A stretch of DNA of 64,000 nt. It comes from Sanderia malayensis (Eukaryota > Cnidaria > Scyphozoa > Semaeostomeae > Pelagiidae). Shown here in pieces: positions 63,912 to 64,000 of the stretch. The notes below the pieces were generated by a model. It searched no databases, was not told where the DNA came from, and saw only the letters and a list, made by a program, of their open reading frames with translations. The number at the start of each line of letters is the position of its first letter. The first letter of the stretch is position 1. The DNA is taken from NCBI GenBank assembly GCA_013076295.1, contig RQOL01000499.1, positions 1 through 64,000 on the forward strand. The letters are read 5' to 3'. Position numbers and translations under genes: made by a program.

Positions 63912-64000
63912 CACATATCTACAGTGGTGTGAATCTCTATTGGCCCGCATGACACCTCCAAAAAAGGCAAACGCCATATCGTTGAACATCGTGATGGATA
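63901..64000 (+). pseudogene. Out-of-frame continuation of the decayed gene, runs off the window
   Basis: An open frame from AAG at 63901 to the end (33 codons) continues the protein-like composition of part 2 after its stop. It supports a single-base frameshift rather than a true C-terminus. Confidence 0.55.

Overview
The window is eukaryotic, almost gene-free, AT-rich repetitive DNA, probably from a marine invertebrate and most likely a cnidarian. That guess rests on the style of the BEL/Pao element, the non-LTR reverse transcriptase and the transposon-like ORF at the right end; nothing in the window proves the taxon. About 53.6 kb of the 64 kb is tandem satellite DNA, and every recognisable protein belongs to a mobile element or a decayed repeat-family gene. 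No bacterial operon, CRISPR array, rRNA or tRNA gene, or intact host gene was found.

Layout. (1) 1-6248 and 7697-16974 form one array (satellite A) of a ~92-bp unit, about 165-170 units by length, built from variant units arranged in higher-order blocks; a block of several kb is duplicated in tandem. (2) 6249-7696 is a 5'-truncated non-LTR retrotransposon (LINE) on the minus strand that split array A; it has a 10-bp target duplication, a 3' tail of three 8-bp repeats and an open reverse-transcriptase frame. (3) 16975-28087 and 34522-61515 are a second, more complex array (satellite B) made of short ~35-bp and long ~57-64-bp monomers that nearly all begin AATTGTGGGAATGAAT. They are organised into ~355-360-bp higher-order repeats and then into blocks of ~1.0, ~1.1, ~2.9 and ~4.2 kb. 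(4) 28088-34521 is an essentially complete BEL/Pao LTR retrotransposon on the minus strand, with 441-bp LTRs differing at 6 sites, a 5-bp target duplication, a primer-binding site, a polypurine tract and gag-pol. One in-frame TAG interrupts its gag. (5) 61516-64000 is non-satellite DNA with a frame-disrupted gene of an uncharacterised repeat-borne protein family.

How the parts relate. Satellites A and B are related. Nine ~82-90-bp units scattered through B (first at 20351, last at 59456) align along their whole length with the 92-bp A unit, so A looks like the homogenised expansion of one monomer type still present in B. Both retroelements inserted inside satellite units, and uninterrupted paralogues of both target sites survive elsewhere in the arrays, so the insertions can be ordered relative to array duplication. 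I see no new enzymatic or defence system; the most informative content is the nested satellite architecture.
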